This document shows, one piece after another, positions 7,676 through 14,746 of a stretch of DNA of 21,749 nucleotides (positions are counted from its first letter, which is position 1; every line of letters begins with the position of its first letter). Made by a program: the position numbers and the translations under genes. This DNA comes from Oscillospiraceae bacterium. GTDB taxonomy: Bacteria; Bacillota; Clostridia; Oscillospirales; Acutalibacteraceae. The notes below the pieces were generated by a model. The model was not told the DNA's origin and did not search any database. It saw only the letters and a program-made list of their open reading frames with translations. The stretch is from assembly GCA_902796295.1 (NCBI GenBank), contig CADBOL010000069.1, positions 1-21,749 of the forward strand, written 5' to 3'.

Positions 7676-8788
7676 TCAGATAATTATACCCTTTCCGATA
7701 TAGACAGGGTAATTTTCGGCGCCGCAAAGCTTTTTACGTACTCCGACCTGCACGTCTTTGTCCGCAATTACAAATTCGACATCGGCATTCTCGCCTATAA
7801 CGGTATTCTGCATTATTATCGAATTTCTGACTTTTGCACCCTTAGAAACGGTAACGCCTCTGAAGAGAATACAGTTTTCAACCTCTCCGTCAATTTTACA
7901 ACCGTCTGCGATAAGCGAATTCTTTACCGATGAATTGATTCCGTATTTTGCCGGAACTCTGTCGCTTATCTTTGTATAAACCGGCTTGCCCGCCGGGAAA
8001 AGCGCTCTTCTCACATCGGGATTGAGAAGATCGAGATTTGCCTCATAATAAGATTTGATACCGTCAATAATCCTGACATATCCCTTGTGCTCGTATCCGT
8101 AGATCCGGATATTCCCCGTATTTCTAGCGAAGAACTCCTCAAATCCCGTTATCCTCTTGGCGTTAGCCTCGTGGAGAATACGCTCAAGAAGATTTCTGTT
8201 GATAACCATCATTTTAAGCGAGCAGTTGACGCTGTTGAGATAATTGTCGTTGAGTCTGTCGTCAATCACTCTGCCGTCACCGTCAAGCACAAGCTCCGTG
8301 GCATCCTTGATTTTCGGGGAGAATCCGTTTGCGTATGCAATGGTAATCTCCGCCTTCTTTTCGATATGGTAATCTATGAATGCCTCATAATCGATATCGG
8401 TAATAACGTTGCAGTCCGTGATAAGCACATAGTCCTTACCCGAATCGCTTATATATCCTATGCTGCCGTAAAGAGCGTCCATCCTGCCTTTGAATACTCC
8501 GGAATCTGAAAGGTTAAACGGCGGCAGAATGGTGAGACCGTCTCTTTTTCTCGCGAGATCCCAGGGCTTTCCGTTGCCGAGGTGATCCATAAGGGAGCGG
8601 TAGTTGCTGTTTGTGAGTATGCCGACCTGCGGGATTCCCGCGTTGACCATACCCGAAAGCTCAAAATCTATAAGACGGTAACGCCCCGCAAAGGGAACCG
8701 AACCCATCGTTCTCAGAGCGGTGAGCTCCGGAACGACCTCATCATTGGCATTTGAAAAGATAATGCCGAGTACGTCTTTTGATGCCAT
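7676..8788 (-). CDS. glgD: Glucose-1-phosphate adenylyltransferase subunit GlgD
   Basis: GlgD is the GlgC-like partner found in Firmicutes, thought to be a poorly active or non-catalytic subunit that stimulates GlgC in a hetero-oligomer making ADP-glucose. The 370-residue protein has the nucleotidyltransferase fold. At the N-terminal loop, where GlgC has GGQGSRL, it reads FSNANDEVVPE, so the pyrophosphorylase signature is lost. Conserved landmarks remain: FAGRYRLIDFELSGMVNAGI, GKPWDLARKRDG, and a C-terminal left-handed beta-helix of hexapeptide type (NSLIADGCKIDGEVENCILF). Its ATG overlaps the glgC stop as TAATG, and GGGAGG lies upstream. The tight coupling to glgC fits equal synthesis of two subunits. 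Confidence 0.95.
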   Translation of the reverse strand: MASKDVLGIIFSNANDEVVPELTALRTMGSVPFAGRYRLIDFELSGMVNAGIPQVGILTNSNYRSLMDHLGNGKPWDLARKRDGLTILPPFNLSDSGVFKGRMDALYGSIGYISDSGKDYVLITDCNVITDIDYEAFIDYHIEKKAEITIAYANGFSPKIKDATELVLDGDGRVIDDRLNDNYLNSVNCSLKMMVINRNLLERILHEANAKRITGFEEFFARNTGNIRIYGYEHKGYVRIIDGIKSYYEANLDLLNPDVRRALFPAGKPVYTKISDRVPAKYGINSSVKNSLIADGCKIDGEVENCILFRGVTVSKGAKVRNSIIMQNTVIGENADVEFVIADKDVQVGVRKKLCGAENYPVYIGKGIII

Positions 8789-10002
8789 TATTTTTCGCCT
8801 CCCATATCAGTGTCTATCATTGCTTTGGGCTCAACCGAAACACCCTTGCCTATCGTCACGCCGTTGCCTATGACGGTGACACCCCAGTCTTCTATATTGC
8901 TCATCTCTTCGGGGCTTCTGCCGACTGTGGCTCCCTCTTCTATGACGGAGTTTTCGGCAACTATCGAATACTGAACCGTGGCACCTTTCTTAATGACCGT
9001 GCCGGGCATCACTATCGAATATTTGACATCGGCTCCCTCTTCAACTCTGACATTCGCAAACAGAACCGAGAAATCAACATCACCGGAAATCTCGCACCCT
9101 TCGGTAATCATGGAGTTTTCAATCTTTGCGCTGGCGGAAACATAATGGGGAGGAGCGGCCGGAGACCTTGAATAAATCTTCCAGCTGTCATCGTCAAGGT
9201 CGAGATCGACTTTCGGATTGAGCAGGTCAAGGTTTGAATCCCAGAGGGAATCAATGGTACCGACATCTTTCCAGTATCCGTCAAACTGATAGGCAAACAT
9301 TCTCTCGCCCGCGCCGTGCATGGCGGGGATGACATCGTGACCGAAGTCGTTGCCGGATGCCTCGTTTGCCTCATCATCAATAAGATATTTGCGCAGTTTC
9401 TTCCAGTTGAAAATATAGATACCCATCGAGGCCTTGTTGCTTCTCGGGTTTTTGGGCTTCTCTTCAAACTCGGCGATGGAGCCGTCATCATTCACGAGCA
9501 TAAGACCGAATCTGCTTGCCTCCTCCCACGGCACCTCTATCATTGCTATGGTGCAGTCGGCGTTGTTTGCCTTGTGGAAGTCAAGCATATCGGAGTAATC
9601 CATTTTGTAGATATGGTCGCCCGAAAGGATAAGCACATACTCGGGGTCATATCTCTCAATGAAATTAATATTCTGATAGATGGCATTTGCGGTACCTTTA
9701 TACCACTCGGTGCCCTTTATCTGCTGATAGGGTGAGAGAATATGAACTCCGCCGTCAAATCTGTCAAGATCCCAGGGCTGACCGTTTCCGATATAATCAT
9801 TGAGAACGAGCGGCTGATACTGTGTCAGAACGCCCACGGTATAGATGCCTGAATTCACGCAGTTTGAGAGAGGGAAATCTATAATGCGGTATTTTCCTCC
9901 GTAAGGTACGGCCGGTTTTGCAATATTTTTTGTAAGGATGCCCAGACGGCTTCCCTGCCCGCCTGCGAGAAGCATGGCGACGCATTCATGTTTCCTAGCC
10001 AT
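8788..10002 (-). CDS. glgC: Glucose-1-phosphate adenylyltransferase (ADP-glucose pyrophosphorylase)
   Basis: GlgC makes ADP-glucose and pyrophosphate from ATP and glucose-1-phosphate, the committed step of bacterial glycogen synthesis. The 404-residue protein has the intact pyrophosphorylase loop [12 protein letters not shown] (9-20), then [40 protein letters not shown], the metal-binding [11 protein letters not shown], and the sugar-phosphate region [21 protein letters not shown]. The C-terminal beta-helix repeats (about 290-395) contain [21 protein letters not shown]. Length is normal for Firmicutes GlgC. The ATG starts directly after the glgB stop with AGGAGG eight bases upstream, inside the glgB reading frame. 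Confidence 0.97.
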   Translation of the reverse strand: MARKHECVAMLLAGGQGSRLGILTKNIAKPAVPYGGKYRIIDFPLSNCVNSGIYTVGVLTQYQPLVLNDYIGNGQPWDLDRFDGGVHILSPYQQIKGTEWYKGTANAIYQNINFIERYDPEYVLILSGDHIYKMDYSDMLDFHKANNADCTIAMIEVPWEEASRFGLMLVNDDGSIAEFEEKPKNPRSNKASMGIYIFNWKKLRKYLIDDEANEASGNDFGHDVIPAMHGAGERMFAYQFDGYWKDVGTIDSLWDSNLDLLNPKVDLDLDDDSWKIYSRSPAAPPHYVSASAKIENSMITEGCEISGDVDFSVLFANVRVEEGADVKYSIVMPGTVIKKGATVQYSIVAENSVIEEGATVGRSPEEMSNIEDWGVTVIGNGVTIGKGVSVEPKAMIDTDMGGEK

Positions 10003-11907
10003 TTATTTATCCTCCTTGGCAGCTGCCGGTTTAGTCTTTGAAGTGTTTTTTATGAACATACAGCTCAGACCCTCAATTTCGAGCTCTATGCTGTAATCAT
10101 AACCGTGCATAGGTATTTTTTTGGCCCTGACGGATGCCTTGGTACTCTCGTTCCTTCCGCCGTACTCGGGCAGAGATGATGAAAACACGGGCCTGTATGT
10201 GCCCGCCTTGGGAACTCCGACTCTGTAACCCGTCCTTGTCACTCCGGTAAAATTGCAGATTACAATAATCTCGTTACCGCTCTTGTCGCGCCTGATATAT
10301 GACACAACCGAGTTGTCGCAGTCATCGCTGATTATCCAGCTGAAGCCGTCCCAGCTGTAATCGTCTTCCCAAAAAGCGGGATTATCAAGATAGAATTTAT
10401 TCAGATCGGCAGTGAAATGTTTAAGCTGCCTGTGGGCTTCATAATCGAGCAGAAGCCAGTCAAGCTGCTGCTTGTAATTCCACTCTATGAACTGACCGAA
10501 TTCGCTGCCCATAAAGAGAAGCTTCTTGCCCGGATGGGACATCATGTATCCGAGGAATGAGCGTACGCCGGCGAATTTTTCTTCATATGTGCCGGGCATC
10601 TTGTTGATGAGAGAGCACTTGCCGTGAACAACCTCATCATGTGAAATCGGCAGAACGAAGTTTTCGCTGAATGCATAGAAGAATGAGAATGTCAGACAGT
10701 CATGATTGAACTTTCTGAAGATTCCGTCAAGTGAGAAGTATCTCAGGCAGTCATTCATCCAGCCCATATTCCATTTGAAGTTGAATCCGAGACCGCCGTC
10801 ATATGTCGGCTTTGAAACCATCGGCCAGGCCGTGCTTTCCTCGGCTATCATCATAACATCGGCGTGCTCGCGGAATATTGCTTCATTGAGCTTTCTGAGG
10901 AATGCAACCGCCTCGAGATTCTCTCTGCCGCCGAAGGAATTCGGAATCCACGCTCCGTCATTTCTGCCGTAGTCAAGGTAAAGCATCGAGGCAACGGCAT
11001 CAACTCTCAGACCGTCTATATGGTATTTCTCAATCCAGAAAAGCGCACTCGAAACAAGGAAACTCTGAACCTCGTTTTTGCCGTAGTCAAATACTCTTGT
11101 GCCCCACTGGAAATGCTCACCCTTGCGCAGGTCCTCATACTCATAGCATTTTGAGCCGTCAAATTCATAGAGGCCGAAAGCGTCCTTCGGAAAATGCGCC
11201 GGCACCCAGTCGAGTATGACACCGATATTTTCACGGTGGGCTTTATTGATGAGGTAGGCAAAATCATCCGGTATTCCGTATCTTGATGTGGGGGCGAAAT
11301 ATCCCGTTACCTGATATCCCCAGCTTCCGTCAAAAGGATGCTCCATAACGGGCATCAGCTCAATGTGGGTGTAGCCCATCTCTTTGACATAAGGTATCAG
11401 CCTGTCGGCAAGCTCGCGGTATGAGAGCGGATTGCCGTCATCGTAAATCTGCCAGGAACCGGCGTGAACCTCATAGATGTTAACGGGAGAGGAGTATATG
11501 TCGCGTGATTTTCTGCTTTTGAGCCAGGCTCCGTCACTCCATTTGAAATCAAGCGACGGATAATACTTGGATGCCGTACCCGGTCTTGTCTCGGCGTGAA
11601 AAGCGTAGGGATCCGCTTTATAGAATGACCTGCCGTCAAATGTAGTGATGAAATATTTGTAACTGTCAAACTTTTCAACCACCGGAATCGTGCATTCCCA
11701 TACTCCGCCGCTGATCTTTGACATCGGGCTGGCGCCGGTATCCCACGCGTTGAAATCGCCCACAAGACTTATGCTCGCGGCGGCGGGAGCCCACACTCTG
11801 AATACGGCGCCGCCGTTTTCGGCGGGATGTGAGCCCAGAAACTCATATGCTTTTGCATTGTTTCCCTGGTGAAAGAGATAAAGAGGTATGCTGTTGTCGT
11901 TTGACAT
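10003..11907 (-). CDS. glgB: 1,4-alpha-glucan branching enzyme (GH13)
   Basis: GlgB cuts alpha-1,4 chains and rejoins them as alpha-1,6 branches. The 634-residue protein has an N-terminal CBM48 domain (about 20-110, VFRVWAPAAASISLVGDFNAWD), a GH13 barrel, and a C-terminal beta domain. Catalytic residues are the nucleophile Asp303 in GLRVDAV, the acid/base Glu356 in IAEEST, and Asp424 in SHDEVVHGK. It lacks the extra N-terminal module of long GlgB forms. The start was set at the ATG at 11907. The longer ORF begins at a GTG at 11922 that lies inside the ribosome binding site GTGAGGA, so that GTG cannot be a sensible start. This is the first gene of the leftward run, about 30 bases from the predicted transcription start. 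Confidence 0.97.
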   Translation of the reverse strand: MSNDNSIPLYLFHQGNNAKAYEFLGSHPAENGGAVFRVWAPAAASISLVGDFNAWDTGASPMSKISGGVWECTIPVVEKFDSYKYFITTFDGRSFYKADPYAFHAETRPGTASKYYPSLDFKWSDGAWLKSRKSRDIYSSPVNIYEVHAGSWQIYDDGNPLSYRELADRLIPYVKEMGYTHIELMPVMEHPFDGSWGYQVTGYFAPTSRYGIPDDFAYLINKAHRENIGVILDWVPAHFPKDAFGLYEFDGSKCYEYEDLRKGEHFQWGTRVFDYGKNEVQSFLVSSALFWIEKYHIDGLRVDAVASMLYLDYGRNDGAWIPNSFGGRENLEAVAFLRKLNEAIFREHADVMMIAEESTAWPMVSKPTYDGGLGFNFKWNMGWMNDCLRYFSLDGIFRKFNHDCLTFSFFYAFSENFVLPISHDEVVHGKCSLINKMPGTYEEKFAGVRSFLGYMMSHPGKKLLFMGSEFGQFIEWNYKQQLDWLLLDYEAHRQLKHFTADLNKFYLDNPAFWEDDYSWDGFSWIISDDCDNSVVSYIRRDKSGNEIIVICNFTGVTRTGYRVGVPKAGTYRPVFSSSLPEYGGRNESTKASVRAKKIPMHGYDYSIELEIEGLSCMFIKNTSKTKPAAAKEDK

Positions 11908-11945
11908 ATAATCAGTCCTCACTTAATTATAATAATACAAAGTAG

Positions 11946-11974
11946 ATTATAGCAAAACTTTTTTAACATTTCAA
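11946..11974 (-). promoter_or_regulatory. SigA-type promoter for the glgB operon
   Basis: On the minus strand the -35 is TTGAAA (11974-11969), followed by a 17-nt spacer and the -10 TATAAT (11951-11946), with TGC just before the -10. Transcription should start near 11939, leaving a leader of about 30 nt before the glgB ATG. Confidence 0.82.
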
Positions 11975-11988
11975 GAACTGCGCAAATG

Positions 11989-12031
11989 TTGTCATTAAAA
12001 ATTTACAGACTGTTTTTTTATAATATGACAA
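11989..12031. other. 7-bp inverted repeat between the divergent promoters
   Basis: TTGTCAT (11989-11995) and ATGACAA (12025-12031) are exact reverse complements 29 nt apart. A related TTGACAAAAA follows at 12058 as the plus-strand -35. The remaining bases of the 316-bp spacer are AT-rich, and I see no gene. The arms could bind a regulator of both promoters, but a 7-bp match in AT-rich DNA may be chance. Confidence 0.3.
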
Positions 12032-12057
12032 AAATAATTACAAGTTGGTTACATTAG

Positions 12058-12086
12058 TTGACAAAAAAGCGGCGGTTTGTTATATT
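12058..12086 (+). promoter_or_regulatory. SigA-type promoter for the pseudokinase gene
   Basis: TTGACA (12058-12063), a 17-nt spacer, and TATATT (12081-12086) form a near-consensus promoter. Transcription should start near 12093, giving a leader of about 130 nt before the ATG at 12224. That is unusually long for this window. Confidence 0.8.
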
Positions 12087-12156
12087 TACTTTTGTTAAAT
12101 AATGAGGAAGTGTTTTTTGTTTTTCTGATTATTTTCAAGGCTGTTTCCGTATGCAA

Positions 12157-12179
12157 AACCGCTGTTTTCCGTAGCGGTT
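12157..12179 (+). other. Leader hairpin upstream of the pseudokinase gene
   Basis: AACCGCT (12157-12163) pairs with AGCGGTT (12173-12179) around a 9-nt loop in the predicted 5-prime leader. No T-tract follows, so it is not a terminator. The loop side repeats CTGTTTCCGTA (12141-12151) as CTGTTTTCCGTA (12162-12173). I do not recognise a riboswitch class. Confidence 0.45.
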
Positions 12180-12223
12180 ACGCTGCCTCGAAACACCTAT
12201 TTTCTTAAATTGGAAGTGATTTA

Positions 12224-14038
12224 ATGGTCAGCTCTGAAAACCTCTGCATGGGGTGTATGAGGGAAATCGGAGAGGAGAAAAAATGCCCTTACTGCGGCTA
12301 TCACGCTGACACCGCTCAGCCCCTGCCTTATCTCCCCGTACGCACCGTCATAGCAAACAGATATATGACGGGCAAAGTCGTTGATTTCAACGGCGAGGGA
12401 GTTACCTATATCGGATGGGATATGCAGGAAAACCGCGCCGTTAATATCAGGGAGCTTCTTCCCGCCTCCATCACGGCGAGAACCGCGTCAAATCTTTTCC
12501 TTCAGGTCCGCCTCGGCTCCGAGGGGACCTACGCGCAGCTCAGGCGCAGTTTTGAGGAGCTGTGGGTTAAACTCATGAAACTCAACGGTCTGTCGGCGCT
12601 CATCCGCGTGACGGACGTTGTCGAGGATTTCAGTACATCCTATGCAATCTATGATCATTTTGACGGCATTTCGCTGCGTGATTTTCTTCTCAGAAGCAAG
12701 ACCGGCTATATCTCCTGGGAAAAAGCGCGTCAGCTTCTTATGCCGACTCTTTCAACCCTCGGCACACTTCATAATAACGGCATTATTCACAGGGGCATAT
12801 CCCCCACCACCCTCATAATCGGAGAGGACGGAAAAATAAAGATTACCGGCTTTTCAATTGGCGAGGTCAGAACCGCCGGCTCACCTCTCACGCCCCAGAT
12901 TTATGACGGATACGCGGCAATAGAGCAATACGGTTTCAATGCCCGCCAGGGTCCCTGGACCGATATATATGCCTTCACTGCCGTGCTTTACCGCACACTC
13001 ATCGGCAGCGATCCCATTTCCTCAAGAGAGAGAATGGTAAACGATACTCTTATGATTCCCGGAAAATTTGCAGAAGCTCTTCCCGCTTTCGTTATCAACG
13101 GCCTTATAAACGGCCTTCAGATTCTCCCCCGCGAGAGAACTCACACCGTCGAGCAGCTCAGAGCGGAGCTCTCCGCATCCCCCGCCGCTTCCGCCGCGGG
13201 CTCCAACTACGGCAGGCAGAGCGCCCCGGAGCCGAAAGTTCCTTCCAAAAATACTCCTCCCGCGCACAAGAAGCCGCAGAAAAAAGAAAAATCATCGGCA
13301 ACCGTGTTTTTCCTCACCCTTCTGGGAGTGTTGCTTATCGGCTCGCTCATAGTCGGCGGATTGCTTATAGCACTTGACAAGACCGGTAAAATCAATCTCA
13401 AGAAACCGGGAGAAACCACCGCAGCGGCAATACCCGATGTTGAGCAGGTTCAGGTTCCGGATTTCTCGGTTTACAGCTATGACGCAGTTCAGGCAAATCC
13501 AGTCTTCAATGAAAGATTCAAAATAACCGCCGAAGAGGTTTACAGCGATCAAGTTGAGAAAGGATATATTGTATCGCAGAGTGTTCAGGCTGATACATAT
13601 GTCGCAAAAGGCTCGCAGATAATTCTGAAAGTCAGCAAGGGCACAGAGATGATTACTCTGCCCAATGTTGTGGGCAAGACATATGAAGAAGCCTACAGGC
13701 AGCTCACGGGCCTCGGATTCGCCGTGGAGAGAGAGGATACAAGCGAGGGCACATTCTCCGACGGCAGAGTAACCGAGATGTCACTCACGGAAAATGAAGA
13801 ATACAGTATAGGCACAAGCGTTACCCTTAAAGTATATGTTTCAAAAACCACCGAAGAGTATCCGAGCAGGAGCTACACTTCTTCCGCCCGCTCCACGACC
13901 GCCGCTTCACAGGAAAGCACAACACAGGCGCCTTCATCCGAAGCGCAGACCGGCACTGCTCCGGCCGAATCTGTTCCGTCAAGCCAGAGCGCAGCCCCCG
14001 CACCTTCCGAAGCGAGCCAGCCGGCAGCTCAGCAATAA
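12224..14038 (+). CDS. Zinc-ribbon PASTA pseudokinase (Ser/Thr kinase-like membrane protein)
   Basis: This 604-residue protein has a zinc ribbon (Cys8, 11, 21, 24), a kinase-like domain (about 40-315), a Lys/Pro-rich juxtamembrane stretch (333-357), one membrane helix (about 360-383), two PASTA domains (about 408-472 and 474-541), and a Ser/Thr/Ala/Pro tail (542-604). The topology is kinase inside, PASTA outside. The fold is recognisable from TYIGWD, YAIYDHFDGISLRDFL, IIHRGISPTTLII, and QGPWTDIYAFTAVLYR. However, the VAIK lysine is Arg76 (VNIR), the HRD aspartate is Gly191 (HRG), the following Asn position is Thr, and DFG reads Gly209-Phe-Ser (GFS). The glycine loop is also degraded (VVDFNGEGVTYIG). 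PASTA domains in active relatives such as PrkC bind muropeptides. I infer a non-catalytic sensor or scaffold. The ATG follows GGAAGTGA, and a terminator ends the unit. Confidence 0.9.
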   Translation: MVSSENLCMGCMREIGEEKKCPYCGYHADTAQPLPYLPVRTVIANRYMTGKVVDFNGEGVTYIGWDMQENRAVNIRELLPASITARTASNLFLQVRLGSEGTYAQLRRSFEELWVKLMKLNGLSALIRVTDVVEDFSTSYAIYDHFDGISLRDFLLRSKTGYISWEKARQLLMPTLSTLGTLHNNGIIHRGISPTTLIIGEDGKIKITGFSIGEVRTAGSPLTPQIYDGYAAIEQYGFNARQGPWTDIYAFTAVLYRTLIGSDPISSRERMVNDTLMIPGKFAEALPAFVINGLINGLQILPRERTHTVEQLRAELSASPAASAAGSNYGRQSAPEPKVPSKNTPPAHKKPQKKEKSSATVFFLTLLGVLLIGSLIVGGLLIALDKTGKINLKKPGETTAAAIPDVEQVQVPDFSVYSYDAVQANPVFNERFKITAEEVYSDQVEKGYIVSQSVQADTYVAKGSQIILKVSKGTEMITLPNVVGKTYEEAYRQLTGLGFAVEREDTSEGTFSDGRVTEMSLTENEEYSIGTSVTLKVYVSKTTEEYPSRSYTSSARSTTAASQESTTQAPSSEAQTGTAPAESVPSSQSAAPAPSEASQPAAQQ

Positions 14039-14055
14039 ACAACTGAATTACACTT

Positions 14056-14094
14056 ACGGGAATATCGCGGCGCGCCGGTATTCCCGTATTTTTT
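14056..14094 (+). terminator. Intrinsic terminator after the pseudokinase gene
   Basis: ACGGGAATA (14056-14064) pairs perfectly with TATTCCCGT (14079-14087), with a GC-rich inner loop that can pair further (CGGCGCGCCG). A run of six T follows one A. It starts 18 bases after the stop codon, so the pseudokinase is monocistronic. Confidence 0.88.
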
Positions 14095-14100
14095 CTGCAA

Positions 14101-14120
14101 GTAAAGTTTTGTAACTTTAC
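14101..14120. repeat. Inverted repeat, upstream copy of the GTAAAG element
   Basis: GTAAAGTT and AACTTTAC flank a 4-nt centre. This 20-mer matches a second one at 14311-14330 in 16 of 20 positions; only the central four bases differ. The copies are 210 bp apart, and the second overlaps the predicted ylxM start of transcription. A paired operator is possible. Confidence 0.55.
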
Positions 14121-14128
14121 AAAAATAC

Positions 14129-14153
14129 TTTTTCACTTTGAAAATGTGAAAAA
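14129..14153. repeat. Inverted repeat TTTTTCAC / GTGAAAAA
   Basis: TTTTTCAC (14129-14136) and GTGAAAAA (14146-14153) are perfect 8-bp arms around 9 nt. The same arms recur in reverse order at 14239-14261. No T-tract follows, so a terminator is unlikely. Confidence 0.55.
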
Positions 14154-14195
14154 CCGACTGCATTTTGTGGCCATCCCGGTTTTTCGACACAAAAT
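14149..14195. repeat. Two interleaved inverted repeats
   Basis: AAAAACCG (14149-14156) pairs with CGGTTTTT (14177-14184). ATTTTGTG (14162-14169) pairs with CACAAAAT (14188-14195). The arms interleave, so both cannot form at once as simple hairpins. The first shares bases with the repeat just upstream. Confidence 0.45.
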
Positions 14196-14202
14196 ATAGT
14201 AA

Positions 14203-14220
14203 TTTCACGCCTTTTCACGC
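14203..14220 (+). repeat. Tandem TTTCACGC boxes at 10-bp spacing
   Basis: TTTCACGC occurs at 14203-14210 and again at 14213-14220, one helical turn apart. They resemble the TTTTTCAC arms of the flanking inverted repeats and may belong to the same set of protein-binding boxes. Confidence 0.4.
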
Positions 14221-14238
14221 AATTCTCACAAATAAAAA

Positions 14239-14261
14239 GTGAAAAACTGCGTTTTTTTCAC
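14239..14261. repeat. Inverted repeat GTGAAAAA / TTTTTCAC
   Basis: GTGAAAAA (14239-14246) and TTTTTCAC (14254-14261) are perfect 8-bp arms separated by 7 nt. They end 12 bases before the -35 of the ylxM promoter, a usual place for an activator or repressor site. Confidence 0.5.
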
Positions 14262-14273
14262 AAAAAAATACGC

Positions 14274-14302
14274 TTGACAAAGGATAATCTTTGCTGTATA
14301 AT
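14274..14302 (+). promoter_or_regulatory. Perfect-consensus SigA promoter for the ylxM-ffh operon
   Basis: TTGACA (14274-14279), exactly 17 nt, and TATAAT (14297-14302) match the consensus at all twelve positions. The predicted start, near 14308-14310, falls inside the inverted repeat at 14305-14336. A promoter this strong fits a housekeeping ribosome/SRP operon. Confidence 0.92.
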
Positions 14303-14304
14303 GC

Positions 14305-14336
14305 ACTCCTGTAAAGTTTTCATGCTTTACAGGAGT
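14305..14336. repeat. 12-bp inverted repeat at the ylxM-ffh transcription start
   Basis: ACTCCTGTAAAG (14305-14316) and CTTTACAGGAGT (14325-14336) are perfect 12-bp arms around 8 nt. The element lies just after the -10, so it would be both an operator-like DNA palindrome and a hairpin at the extreme 5-prime end of the mRNA. It contains the second GTAAAGTTTT...CTTTAC copy. The downstream arm carries AGGAG, but the real ribosome binding site is 17 bases further on. Confidence 0.7.
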
Positions 14337-14365
14337 TGACATTTTTCCGGGAGAGGAGGGTTATC

Positions 14366-14731
14366 TTGGCCAAAAACTACGAAATGGCTGTTCTTATAGA
14401 CTTTTACGGCGAGATGCTGACCGAAAAACAGCGTTCTTTTCTTGAATACTATTATAACGATGACCTTTCGCTCTCTGAGATAGCCGAAAACGAGGGCATC
14501 ACACGGCAGGGTGTCAGAGATGCCATCAAGCGTGCTGAAGCACAGATGCTCGAAATGGAATCGCGTCTGGGAGTCGCAAAGAGATTTCAGGATATGCGCG
14601 AGAGCCTTAATGAGATTATAGATTATTCCGATAAGATTACCGAGTATAACCTTCATCACGGGCTTTCAAAAGAAATTAACGATTACAGCGTCGGTATCAA
14701 GGCTGCGGCTATGACCATGCTTGAAAGCTGA
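14366..14731 (+). CDS. ylxM: YlxM family SRP-associated helix-turn-helix protein
   Basis: YlxM is a small cytoplasmic protein almost always encoded next to ffh in Firmicutes, where it modulates the signal recognition particle. The 121-residue product has the family opening AKNYEMAVLIDFYGEMLTEKQ. A helix-turn-helix of sigma-70 region 4 type follows (LSLSEIAENEGITRQGVRDA). The start was set at the TTG at 14366 because AGGAGG lies six bases upstream. A longer frame opens at a TTG at 14336 but would begin inside the inverted repeat and has no spaced ribosome binding site. It is the first gene of the operon, with ffh starting 15 bases after its stop. Confidence 0.92.
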   Translation: MAKNYEMAVLIDFYGEMLTEKQRSFLEYYYNDDLSLSEIAENEGITRQGVRDAIKRAEAQMLEMESRLGVAKRFQDMRESLNEIIDYSDKITEYNLHHGLSKEINDYSVGIKAAAMTMLES

Positions 14732-14746
14732 GAGAGGTGAAGTGCG

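Noticed and set aside
7676..10002. glgD and glgC as a recent tandem duplication
   Set aside because: The two are homologous but have the distinct diagnostic features of the long-separated GlgC and GlgD families, so this is an ancient, standard pair.
11908..11922. Upstream GTG start of glgB at 11922
   Set aside because: The GTG lies within the GTGAGGA ribosome binding site that serves the ATG at 11907.
12093..12223. Riboswitch in the long pseudokinase leader
   Set aside because: Only one short hairpin and a short direct repeat are visible, with no known aptamer core and no terminator or ribosome-binding-site switch.
12224..14038. Decaying pseudogene of a kinase
   Set aside because: There is no frameshift or stop, the promoter and terminator are good, the PASTA and zinc-ribbon domains are intact, and only catalytic positions are changed.
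14101..14302. Chromosomal replication origin suggested by DnaA-like boxes and AT-rich DNA
   Set aside because: Only two boxes fit even the relaxed pattern, none matches TTATCCACA, and dnaA, dnaN and gyrase genes are absent; origins in this phylum lie by dnaA. A promoter-regulatory reading is simpler.
14305..14345. Intrinsic terminator or attenuator, given the 12-bp stem and the later T run
   Set aside because: The stem sits at the transcription start and the five T begin only after six more bases, so it would not release a transcript from this promoter. Termination from upstream is already provided at 14056-14094.
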